Source: Streptomyces longispororuber | GTDB taxonomy: Bacteria > Actinomycetota > Actinomycetes > Streptomycetales > Streptomycetaceae | NCBI RefSeq assembly: GCF_014656095.1 | Contig: NZ_BNBT01000048.1 | Coordinates: 1-54,868, forward strand | DNA length: 54,868 nt | Direction: 5' to 3' | Shown: piece by piece, positions 20,044 through 28,145 of the stretch | How the letters are laid out: every line of letters begins with the position of its first letter | Position numbering within the stretch: the stretch's first letter is position 1 | Made by a program: the position numbers and the translations under genes | Notes under the pieces: model-generated | What the model saw: only the letters and a program-made list of their open reading frames with translations | Databases searched by the model: none | Told to the model about the DNA's origin: nothing

Positions 20044-21870
20044 TCAGGGGTACAGCGCCTCGACCTCCGCCGCGTAGGCCTCCTCGATGGCCTTGCGCTT
20101 GAGCTTGAGCGAGGGCGTGAGCAAGCCGTGCTCCTCGGTGAACTGGTGGGCCAGGATGCGGAAGGTGCGGATCGACTCGGCCTGCGAGACCAGGGTGTTG
20201 GCGGCGACCACCGCGCGCCGCACCTCGGTCTCCAGGTCCGGGTCGCGCACCAGCTCGGCGGGGGGCAGCCGCGGCTTGTCGCGCAGGGCCAGCCAGTGGT
20301 CGACGGCCTCGGCGTCGAGGGTGACCAGCGCCGCGACGTAGGGGCGGTCGTTGCCGACGACGACGCACTGCGCGACCAGCGGGTGGTCGCGCACCCGCTC
20401 CTCCAACCGCGAGGGCGACACGCTCTTGCCGCCGGAGGTCACCAGGATCTCCTTCTTGCGGCCGGTGATCGTGAGGTACCCGTCCTCGTCCAGGGATCCC
20501 AGGTCGCCGGTGGCGAGCCAGCCGTCCCGCAGGACCGCGTCGGTGGCCTCCGGGTCGTTGAGGTAGCCCTGGAAGACGTGGTCGCCGCGCAGCCACACCT
20601 CGCCGTCGTCCGCGATGCGCACCGCCGTGCCGGGGACGGCCTGGCCGACCGTGCCGTAGCGGGTGCGCTCGGGCGGGTTCGCGGTCGCGGCGGCCGAGCA
20701 CTCGGTCAGGCCGTAGCCCTCGAAGACGGTGACGCCCGCGCCCGCGAAGAAGAGACCCAGGCGGCGGTCCATGGCCGAGCCCCCGGACATGGCGTGCCGC
20801 ACCCGCCCGCCCAGGGCCTCGCGCACCTTGGCGTACACGAGCTTGTCGAAGAGCTGGTGCTGCACGCGCAGCCCGGCCGAGGGGCCGGGCCCGGTGCCGA
20901 AGGCCCTGGCCTCCAGCGCCTCGGCGTACTTCACCGCCACGTCCACGGCCTTGTCGAACGGGCCCGCCCTGCCCTCCCGTTCGGCCGTGCGGCGGGCCGC
21001 GTGGAAGACCTTCTCGAAGACGTACGGCACGGCGAGGAAGAACGTCGGCCGGAAGGCGGCCAGGTCCGGCAGGAGCGCGGCCGCGCTCAGGCTGGGCTGG
21101 TGGCCGAGCTTGACCCGGCCGCGGATCGCCGCGATCTGCACCATGCGGCCGAAGACGTGCGCGAGCGGCAGGAACAGCAGTGTGGAGGCCTCGTCACCGC
21201 GCCGGGAGCGGAACACCGGCTCCCAGCGGCGGACCACCGTGTCCACCTCGAACATGAGGTTCGCGTGGCTGAGCACACAGCCCTTGGGGCGGCCCGTGGT
21301 GCCGGAGGTGTAGATGACGGTGGCGACGGAGGAGGGCGTGACCGCGCGGCGGTGGCGGTGCACCACCTCGTCGTCCAGGTCGCGGCCCGCCCGGGTCAGC
21401 TCGCCCACCGCGTCCCCGTCGAGCTGCCACAGGCGGCGCAGCAGCGGCAGCCGGTCCACGACCGAGCCGACCGTCATCGCGTGGTCCTCGTGCTCCACCA
21501 CCACCGCCGTCACCTGCGCGTCGTGCAGCATCCAGAAGACCTGCTCGGCCGACGAGGTCGGGTAGAGCGGCACGACCTGCGCGCCGACCGTCCACAGCGC
21601 GAAGTCGAGAAGCGTCCACTCGTAGCGGGTACGGGACATGAGGGCGACCCGGTCGCCGAAGCGGACGCCTTGGGCGAGCAGCCCCTTGGCGACCGCGAGG
21701 ACCTCGTCGCGGAACGCGGCGGCCGTCACGTCCCGCCACAGCCCGGTCTCCTCGGACTTGCGGCCGAGGACGACCCGCGGCGGATCCTCGGCGGCATGGT
21801 CGAACACGGCGTCGGCGAGGCCGCCCGCTCTCGGAGCCGACGCCAGGGGAGGGTTCGTGAACTCGCGCAA
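20044..21870 (-). CDS. Long-chain fatty acid-CoA ligase (AMP-dependent synthetase)
   Basis: A 608-aa ANL-superfamily enzyme that activates an acid as acyl-adenylate and then acyl-CoA. Core motifs are YTSGTTGRPKG (A3), LPLAHVFGR, FEGYGLTECSAA (A5), DGWLATGDLG (A7), TGRKKEILVTSGGKSVSPS (A8) and the C-terminal LTPSLKLKRK lysine region (A10). This order matches the FadD15/long-chain group. TTG at 21870 is chosen because AAGGAGC lies 4 nt upstream; the ATG at 21996 would add 42 unconserved residues. It follows the MFS gene on the same strand with a hairpin between, so it probably has its own promoter. Confidence 0.93.
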   Translation of the reverse strand: MREFTNPPLASAPRAGGLADAVFDHAAEDPPRVVLGRKSEETGLWRDVTAAAFRDEVLAVAKGLLAQGVRFGDRVALMSRTRYEWTLLDFALWTVGAQVVPLYPTSSAEQVFWMLHDAQVTAVVVEHEDHAMTVGSVVDRLPLLRRLWQLDGDAVGELTRAGRDLDDEVVHRHRRAVTPSSVATVIYTSGTTGRPKGCVLSHANLMFEVDTVVRRWEPVFRSRRGDEASTLLFLPLAHVFGRMVQIAAIRGRVKLGHQPSLSAAALLPDLAAFRPTFFLAVPYVFEKVFHAARRTAEREGRAGPFDKAVDVAVKYAEALEARAFGTGPGPSAGLRVQHQLFDKLVYAKVREALGGRVRHAMSGGSAMDRRLGLFFAGAGVTVFEGYGLTECSAAATANPPERTRYGTVGQAVPGTAVRIADDGEVWLRGDHVFQGYLNDPEATDAVLRDGWLATGDLGSLDEDGYLTITGRKKEILVTSGGKSVSPSRLEERVRDHPLVAQCVVVGNDRPYVAALVTLDAEAVDHWLALRDKPRLPPAELVRDPDLETEVRRAVVAANTLVSQAESIRTFRILAHQFTEEHGLLTPSLKLKRKAIEEAYAAEVEALYP

Positions 21871-22036
21871 TGGTGCTCCTTGTGGCGCTCCGCACAGCGC
21901 CGGTGACGGTACCCCACCCCGGACCCGTCCGGGAGAGGGGTGGGGAGCGCGCCAACTGGCACGATCGTCACAGGTCAGCGGGGTAAATGCGGCCACAAGG
22001 GGAAGGGTCGGACAGATTCCTTACGCCGGAGTAAGT

Positions 22037-22060
22037 TTCGGTGGCGTAATCTCCACCGAA
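22037..22060 (-). terminator. Hairpin between MFS and ligase genes
   Basis: TTCGGTGG-N8-CCACCGAA lies 15 nt past the MFS stop on the minus strand. It sits inside larger CAGATTC/GAATCTG flanks (22013-22019 and 22058-22064) that overlap it. It could end MFS transcription or be an operator for the downstream acyl-CoA ligase gene. Confidence 0.5.
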
Positions 22061-22074
22061 TCTGTACGCCGGGA

Positions 22075-23592
22075 TTACGCCCTCAGCCGCTCCCCGGCGC
22101 TCTCCGCGACTGTCCCGCCGGGCGCGTGCGCCCCGGCTGCGCGCCCCTGACCTGCGGTGGAGGCCCGCTTGGTCCGGACCATCAGGAGGACGGCGGCGCC
22201 CGCCACCAGACCCGTGACGCCCGCCGTGAGCGCCGCCCCGTTCAGCCCGGACGCGAACGCCTCCCGGACGGTGTGCTCGGGCAGCGCGCCCCGCAGGGCC
22301 GCCGCGCCGCCGCCCGCCGCGGTGTGCGCCGCGTCCCTGCCGAGCGCGTCCGTCATCCGCGAGGTGAGGACCGTGCCGAACACCGCCACGCCGAGCGCGT
22401 AGCCGAGCTGCCGGAAGGTGTTCACCGCGCCGCCCGCCATGCCCGCGCGGTGCGGCTCCACCGCCGCCAGCGCCGCGCCCGCGAGCCCCGGCGAAACCAG
22501 GCCGGTGCCGACGCCGGCCAGCGTCAGGCCCGGTACGAGTGCGCCCCACGAGGAGTCCGCGTCGAGCACGGCCGTGGCCGCCCCGCCCGCGCCGATCAGC
22601 AGCAGCCCGACCCCGATCACGTACCGCGCGGGCACCCCGTGCAGCAGCCGGCCGCCGACCGCCGCCACCACGAACGACGTGGCCGCGAGCGGCAGCAGGA
22701 CCAGACTGCCGCGCACCGGGCTCATGCCGAGCACCGTCTGGAGCCAGATCGAGAAGTACGGGATCACGCCGAACGCCGCCGCGTTGTAGCCGACCGCGCC
22801 GATCAGGACGCCCGTGAACGCGGGCTTGCGCAGCAGCCGCAGATCCAGCAGCGGATGCGCGGCCCGGCGCTCGACCGCCACGAACGCGGCCAGGGCGACC
22901 GCCGCCACCGCGAACGTCACCCCGGTGCGCGCCGAGGCCCAGCCCACGGCCGACGCCCGCACCGCCCCGTACGTCAGGGCGCCCGCGAACAGCGCGAACG
23001 TCACCGTGCCCGCCCAGTCCACGCGCCGGTGCGCGTCGCCGCGCGACTCCGGCACCGCCCGCAGCGTCAGCCAGACCGCGGCCACGCTCACCGGCAGGTT
23101 GATGAAGAAGATCCAGCGCCACCCGGGCCCCGCGGTGAGCAGGCCGCCCGCCACCGGCCCGAGCGCCGCGGCGGCGCCGCTCACCGCACCCCAGACACCG
23201 AGCGCCACCGAGCGCTCCTTGCCCTGGTAGGCGGCGCCCAGCAGCGGCAGCGTCGTCGCGAACATCGCGGCGGCGCCCAGGCCCTGCACGGCGCGCGCCG
23301 CCACCAGCAGCTCCGCCGACCCCGCGAGCCCGCACCCCAGCGAGGCCAGCGCGAACACCACGGTGCCCGCCACCTGCACCCGCCTGCGGCCCAGCACGTC
23401 GGCCGCGGCCCCGACGCCGAGCAGCAGCGCGGCCAGCGCCAGCGCGTAGCCGTCGATCACCCACTGCAGCTCGCTCAGCGAGGCGTCCAGGGCCCGCGCC
23501 ATGTCGGGCAGCGCCACGATCACGATCGTCACGTCCAGCAACAGCATGAAGGTGCCCAGGCACACCGCGGTCAGCGGCCCCCATGAGCGCAT
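22075..23592 (-). CDS. MFS drug exporter, DHA2 (14-TM) type
   Basis: A 505-aa inner-membrane proton antiporter. ATG at 23592 (MRSWGPLTAVCLGTF) has GAGGAG upstream. Helix 1 ends in LLLDVTIVIVALPDMAR, followed by LQWVIDGYALALAALLLG (motif D1/QacA-type), GAAADVLGRRRVQ (motif A) and GPVAGGLLTAGPGWRWIFFINLPV (motif C), all diagnostic of the EmrB/QacA group. Fourteen hydrophobic segments are compatible with the length. A divergent Lrp-type gene 143 bp away is the likely regulator. Substrate is unknown; antiseptics or antibiotics are typical. Confidence 0.93.
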   Translation of the reverse strand: MRSWGPLTAVCLGTFMLLLDVTIVIVALPDMARALDASLSELQWVIDGYALALAALLLGVGAAADVLGRRRVQVAGTVVFALASLGCGLAGSAELLVAARAVQGLGAAAMFATTLPLLGAAYQGKERSVALGVWGAVSGAAAALGPVAGGLLTAGPGWRWIFFINLPVSVAAVWLTLRAVPESRGDAHRRVDWAGTVTFALFAGALTYGAVRASAVGWASARTGVTFAVAAVALAAFVAVERRAAHPLLDLRLLRKPAFTGVLIGAVGYNAAAFGVIPYFSIWLQTVLGMSPVRGSLVLLPLAATSFVVAAVGGRLLHGVPARYVIGVGLLLIGAGGAATAVLDADSSWGALVPGLTLAGVGTGLVSPGLAGAALAAVEPHRAGMAGGAVNTFRQLGYALGVAVFGTVLTSRMTDALGRDAAHTAAGGGAAALRGALPEHTVREAFASGLNGAALTAGVTGLVAGAAVLLMVRTKRASTAGQGRAAGAHAPGGTVAESAGERLRA

Positions 23593-23735
23593 CTCGTACT
23601 CCTCGGTCTCGCTCCGGCCGGGACCACCCGTGACGGCCCGGCGCTTTCCGACGTCGTACGATCCGTGGGGCGCGCGCCGGACGCGGGCCACCGCCGCCTC
23701 GGCGGCGGAATCCGACAGGGAAGGGGCATCGGGCG

Positions 23736-24713
23736 ATGGAATCCCCCACGGTCTTCGACGCGCTGGACATCCGGCTGCTCCAGGCCCTGGAGACCGACGG
23801 CCGCGCGCCCTTCAGCCGGATCGCCGCGGTCCTCGGCGTCTCCGACCAGACCGTCGCGCGCCGCTTCCGCCGCCTCACCGCCGAGGGTGGCCTGCGCGTC
23901 GTGGGCGTGCGCAACGCCGAGCGCATGGGCAAGGACCACTGGATACTGCGCCTGCGCTGCGCCCCGGACGGCGCCCTGACCATCGCCGACGCGCTGGCCC
24001 GGCGCCCGGACACGTTCTGGGTGGGCCTGGCGTCCGGTGGCACCGAGGTCGTCTGCATGACCCGGCCGCGCACCCCCGGCGACCACGACGACCTGCTGCT
24101 CGGCAAGTTGCCGCGCACCCCGCACATCGTGGAGATCCGCGCCCACCAGATCCTGCACACCTTCTTCGGCGGGCCGCGCGGCTGGCTCGGCAAGCTCGCC
24201 CCGCTGAGCCCCGAGCAGGTGGCCGCGCTGACCCCGCGGCGGTCCGCCCCGCCCGCGGGGCCGGTGCGGATCACGCCGGAGGACGAGCCGCTGGTCGCCG
24301 CCCTCGAAGCCGACGGCCGGGTCACCTACCCCGAACTCCAGCGCGCCACCGGCCTCTCCGAGTCCTCGGTCAAGCGCCGCCTGACGGCCCTGCTCGAGTC
24401 CGGGGCGGTCTTCGTCGACATCGAGTACGCCGCCGAGCCGCTCGGCTACCGCTGCGGCTCCACCCTGTGGATCACCGCGGCGCCCGCCGCCCTGGACGCC
24501 GTCGGCGAGGCCCTGGCCGGGCACGGCCCGATCGCCTACGTCGCCGCGACCGCGGGCCCCTCCAACCTGGTCGCGACCGCCGTCACCAGGGACACGGCGG
24601 ACCTGTACGCGTACGTGAGCGGCCGGCTCGGGCACCTCGACGGCGTGCAGCACGTGGAGACCGCGCCGTTCCTGCGCCGGGTGAAGCAACTGACGTACCG
24701 GCCGGGGCGCTGA
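23736..24713 (+). CDS. Lrp/AsnC family regulator with two HTH modules
   Basis: A 325-aa transcription factor built from two Lrp-like units. Module one has a winged HTH at about residues 8-58 (LDIRLLQALETDGRAPFSRIA, then SDQTVARRFRRL) and a RAM-like domain. Module two has another HTH at about 182-232 (EPLVAALEADGRVTYPELQRA, then SESSVKRRLTALLESG) and a second effector-like domain. ATG at 23736 follows GGGAAGGGG. Divergence from the MFS exporter gene suggests control of that gene; the ligand is unknown. Confidence 0.92.
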   Translation: MESPTVFDALDIRLLQALETDGRAPFSRIAAVLGVSDQTVARRFRRLTAEGGLRVVGVRNAERMGKDHWILRLRCAPDGALTIADALARRPDTFWVGLASGGTEVVCMTRPRTPGDHDDLLLGKLPRTPHIVEIRAHQILHTFFGGPRGWLGKLAPLSPEQVAALTPRRSAPPAGPVRITPEDEPLVAALEADGRVTYPELQRATGLSESSVKRRLTALLESGAVFVDIEYAAEPLGYRCGSTLWITAAPAALDAVGEALAGHGPIAYVAATAGPSNLVATAVTRDTADLYAYVSGRLGHLDGVQHVETAPFLRRVKQLTYRPGR

Positions 24714-24728
24714 GCGGACGCGGCACGC

Positions 24729-25595
24729 TCAGCCGCCGCGCCCCCGCTGCAACCGGTCGCCGCCCGCGAGGATCGCCGCCGCGAGCGCCCTGGCCGGGGG
24801 CGAGGGGCGGCGCTCCCCGTGCCGCAGCACGAAGTCCACCGACCCCAGCTCCGGCAGCCCGGCCCGGTCCGACACGCGCTCCAGGCCCGGCGGGACCAGG
24901 CCGCGGGAGTGCGCCATCACGCCGAGCCCCGCCCGCGCCGCGGCCACCAGGCCGTTCAGGCTGCCGCTGGTGCAGGCGATCCGCCAGGGGCGGCCGCCGC
25001 GCTCCAGCGCGTCCAGGGCCAGCGCGCGGGTGATGCCCGGCGGCGGGTACACGATGAGGGGCACCGGCCGGTCGGCGGCGAGGCGCAGTCGGGGCGCGCC
25101 GATCCAGACCAGGCCGTCGTGCCAGACCAGCTCGCCGCGCGGGTCCCGCGGGCGCCGCTTGGCGAGGACGAGGTCGAGCTTGCCCGCGTCCAGGCGCTCG
25201 TGCAGCGTGCCGGACAGCTCGACCGTGAGCTCCAGGTCGACCTCCGGGTGGCCGCGCCGGAAGGACTCCAGGATGTCGGTGAGGCGGGTCAGGACGAAGT
25301 CCTCGGACGCGCCGAAGCGCAGCCGGCCGCCGAGCCGGGCCCCGGCGAAGTGCGCCGCCGCCCGCTCGTGCGCCTCCAGGATGCCGCGCGCGAAGCCGAG
25401 CATGGCCTCGCCGTCCTCGGTCAGCTCCACGCGGTGCGTGTCCCGCGAGAACAGCGCCCGGCCCGCCGCGTCCTCCAGGCGGCGCACGTGCTGGCTGACC
25501 GTCGACTGGCGCACGCCGAGGCGGCGCGCGGCCTGCGTGAAGCTCAGCGTCTGCGCCACGGCGAGGAAGGTCCGGAGCTGACCGGGGTCGTACAC
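24729..25595 (-). CDS. LysR family transcriptional regulator
   Basis: A 288-aa regulator. The winged HTH covers about residues 4-62 (LRTFLAVAQTLSFTQAARRL, RQSTVSQHVRRLED) and a periplasmic-binding-like effector domain follows from about 90 (LRFGASEDF, LDLVLAKR, IACTSGSLNGLVAAARAGLGV). GTG at 25595 is the start. It is divergent from a bile-acid-type transporter gene with about 214 bp between them, the standard LysR-target layout, so the transporter is its likely target. It ends 15 nt from the convergent Lrp gene. Confidence 0.93.
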   Translation of the reverse strand: MYDPGQLRTFLAVAQTLSFTQAARRLGVRQSTVSQHVRRLEDAAGRALFSRDTHRVELTEDGEAMLGFARGILEAHERAAAHFAGARLGGRLRFGASEDFVLTRLTDILESFRRGHPEVDLELTVELSGTLHERLDAGKLDLVLAKRRPRDPRGELVWHDGLVWIGAPRLRLAADRPVPLIVYPPPGITRALALDALERGGRPWRIACTSGSLNGLVAAARAGLGVMAHSRGLVPPGLERVSDRAGLPELGSVDFVLRHGERRPSPPARALAAAILAGGDRLQRGRGG

Positions 25596-25809
25596 GGCAC
25601 CAGGCTATCGCGGAACGTGATGACAGTCAGAGCGGTGTACGGCTTTCCCGATGGCCTCCGGGAGGAGGACCATGGGAAGGGCGGCACGTACCGGCCCTCG
25701 CCCCGCGCGAGGCCGCGTGCGCCGCACCGCCGCCGCGCGCGGGCGCCGTCCCGCACCACCGGCACCGCGCGGGCCCCCACCACCGCCGTCCCCGAGAGCC
25801 CGGAGCACC

Positions 25810-26889
25810 GTGAAACGCCCGTCCTGGCCGTCCTGGATACCGGTCGACCCCTTCATCGCGGCGCTGCTCGCCACCGTCGGCCTCGCCGCGCTGCTGCCCG
25901 CCCGGGGCACCGCCGCCGACGTGGCGTCCGGCGCCTCCACCACGGCCGTCGCGCTGCTGTTCTTCCTGTACGGCGCGCGCCTGTCGACCCGCGAGGCCCT
26001 GGACGGCCTGCGGCACTGGCGGCTGCACCTGACCGTCCTGCTGTGCACCTTCGCGCTCTTCCCGCTGCTCGGCCTCGCCGCCAAGGGGCTCGTGCCGTAC
26101 GTCCTGACGCCCGCGCTCTACAGCGGCTTCCTCTTCCTGACGCTGGTGCCCTCCACGATCCAGTCGTCGATCGCCTTCACCTCACTGGCCCGCGGCAACG
26201 TGCCCGCGGCCATCTGCGCGGGCTCCTTCTCCTCGCTGGCCGGGGTCGTCATCACGCCGCTGCTCGTGGCCTGGCTGCTCAGCGACAAGGGCGGGGGGTT
26301 CTCCGCCGACGCGCTCGTCAAGATCGTGCTCCAGCTCCTCGTGCCGTTCCTCGCGGGTCAGCTCCTGCGCCGCTGGATCGGCGGGTTCGTCAGCCGGCAC
26401 AAGAAGGTCCTGAGCCTCGTCGACCGGGGCTCGATCCTGCTGGTGGTCTACACCGCGTTCAGCCAGGGCATGGTGCGGGGCATCTGGAGCCAGGTCACCC
26501 CGGCGCGGCTGGCGGCGCTGCTCGGCGTGGAGGCGGTGCTGCTCGCGCTGATGCTCACCGTGACCTGGTACGGCGCGAAGCGGCTCGGCTTCGGCCGCGC
26601 GGACCGGGTGGCGATCCAGTTCGCCGGGTCGAAGAAGTCCCTGGCGGCGGGGCTGCCCATGGCCAGCGTGCTGTTCGGCGCGCAGGCCTCGCTCGCGGTG
26701 CTGCCGCTGATGCTGTTCCACCAGATGCAGCTCATGGTGGGCGCGGTCATCGCCCGGCACCGCTCCCGGGACCCCGAGGCCCAGGAGCCGCCGGAGGCCG
26801 GGGGGCGCGGGCCCGGCGGGGACGTCAGGGCCGCGAGGTCAGGCGCAGCGACACGAAGCGGGGCCGGTACAGCTCCACGTTCCGGTTGA
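25810..26889 (+). CDS. Bile acid:sodium symporter family (SBF-like) transporter
   Basis: A 359-aa inner-membrane protein with about nine to ten hydrophobic helices. GTG at 25810 (KRPSWPSWIPVDPFIAALL follows) has GGAGC upstream; an ATG at 25651 would add 53 Pro/Arg-rich residues. Family features are TTAVALLFFLYGARLS, ALYSGFLFLTLVPSTIQSS, the conserved AGSFSSLAGVVITPLL and the late FAGSKKSLAAGLPMA, as in YfeH-type transporters. Substrate is probably an organic anion. The last 65 nt overlap the convergent DUF4185 gene, so a shorter functional C-terminus is possible. A divergent LysR gene probably controls it. Confidence 0.88.
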   Translation: MKRPSWPSWIPVDPFIAALLATVGLAALLPARGTAADVASGASTTAVALLFFLYGARLSTREALDGLRHWRLHLTVLLCTFALFPLLGLAAKGLVPYVLTPALYSGFLFLTLVPSTIQSSIAFTSLARGNVPAAICAGSFSSLAGVVITPLLVAWLLSDKGGGFSADALVKIVLQLLVPFLAGQLLRRWIGGFVSRHKKVLSLVDRGSILLVVYTAFSQGMVRGIWSQVTPARLAALLGVEAVLLALMLTVTWYGAKRLGFGRADRVAIQFAGSKKSLAAGLPMASVLFGAQASLAVLPLMLFHQMQLMVGAVIARHRSRDPEAQEPPEAGGRGPGGDVRAARSGAATRSGAGTAPRSG

Positions 26890-28135
26890 CCAGCGCCTGG
26901 CCGCCGGGCGTGCCCGCCGCGTCGAGCGCGTTGACGTCGTAGCTGAGCACGAGCCGCCCGTCGCGGCTGAGCGCGGGGTGGGCCTGCGGGTTGTAGGCGG
27001 CCGTGTCCCCGTTCGCCGCGGCGTCCCGGGGCAGCGGGGGAGCGAAGCCCGCGCCGGGGCCGTGCCAGGGCCCGGTCGGCGCGCACGCCCAGTACGACGT
27101 CACGTCGGTCAGGCCACTGGCACCCGCGGCCATCGTGAACAGCACGTACGTGCCGCCGTCGCGGACCACGGTGAACGCGCTGCCCACGCCCTTGTGGTCG
27201 CCGTTGCCGAGCACGGAGCGCGCCTTCGCGCCGTCCCGCGACCAGTCGCGGCCGTCCCAGTAGCGCCAGGCCGCGGGGTCGCCGAGGGCGCCCTGCGGGA
27301 CGCGGGCGACGTAGGCGTGCGAGGAGGGCCGCCTGGCGGTCTGCGCGTCGTTGCCGCCGAAGACGTACGTCCACTCGCCGTCGTCGACCGCGGTCGTGCC
27401 GTACAGCACGCGCCGCTCGGGGTCGGCGACGCCGCGCTGGTCGGAGATCTGGGTGATGCCCTCCAGGGCGAGGTCGGGCAGCGTGAGGGTGGCGACCTCG
27501 GTGGCGGCGGGCACCCCGAAGATCCACGGCTTGGGAGCCGTGGCACGGGTCCACAGCAGGACGCGCACCACGTCCTCGTCGCTGCCGGGCGTCCGCGGCT
27601 CGACCTTCGCGGCCACCGGCCAGCGCCACTGCCCCGGCCCCGCGTCGTGGAACAGCGGCGTGGGCAGGGTCTGCTCCGGCGTGCCCGAGCGCGACATCAC
27701 CACGCCCGAGTTGCGCACCATCGGCGCGCCGCCGTCGCGCCACTTGTGCGGCTTGCCCTCGGGGTTGGGCGGCGCGTGCACCCGGCCGAGGAAGGTGTCG
27801 GAGAACAGCCACAGCACCCGCCCGTCGGGGAGCCGCACCGAGTGGCTGCCGTCGCCGCCGGACCAGTCGTCGTCGCGGGCCCCGTCGTCGCCGTACGCCG
27901 CGAACGCGTCGTTCAGCCGGGGCTCGGCCCGCCAGGAGCCGACGGTGCGCGCCGGGCACGCGGCGCCGTCCTTCCGGTCGTCCGTGCCGTCGTCGGCGTC
28001 CGGGAGGACGGTGAGCAGCACCGCCACGCAGGCGAGCGCCAGGAGCAGGGCGAGCCACAGTCCACGGGAACTGCGGCTGCCCTGCCCCCGGTCGGTGGCG
28101 GGCGGGCCGGTGTGCGGCCGTGTGGCTTGGGACAC
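26825..28135 (-). CDS. Membrane-anchored DUF4185 beta-propeller protein
   Basis: A 436-aa protein with a short basic start, one hydrophobic helix at about residues 27-44 (LWLALLLALACVAVLLTVL) and an extracellular domain rich in Trp/Asp blades: DGRVLWLFSDTFLG, MVRNSGVVMSR, DGEWTYVFGG, TYVLFTMAAG and GRLVLSYDVNA. This pattern matches DUF4185/DUF5005-type five-bladed glycoside-binding or hydrolase-like propellers. GTG at 28135 lies 10 nt after the sialidase stop, so the two are almost certainly one transcript. An enzymatic role on carbohydrate is plausible but unproven. Confidence 0.78.
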   Translation of the reverse strand: MSQATRPHTGPPATDRGQGSRSSRGLWLALLLALACVAVLLTVLPDADDGTDDRKDGAACPARTVGSWRAEPRLNDAFAAYGDDGARDDDWSGGDGSHSVRLPDGRVLWLFSDTFLGRVHAPPNPEGKPHKWRDGGAPMVRNSGVVMSRSGTPEQTLPTPLFHDAGPGQWRWPVAAKVEPRTPGSDEDVVRVLLWTRATAPKPWIFGVPAATEVATLTLPDLALEGITQISDQRGVADPERRVLYGTTAVDDGEWTYVFGGNDAQTARRPSSHAYVARVPQGALGDPAAWRYWDGRDWSRDGAKARSVLGNGDHKGVGSAFTVVRDGGTYVLFTMAAGASGLTDVTSYWACAPTGPWHGPGAGFAPPLPRDAAANGDTAAYNPQAHPALSRDGRLVLSYDVNALDAAGTPGGQALVNRNVELYRPRFVSLRLTSRP

Positions 28136-28145
28136 GCCCGGGACG

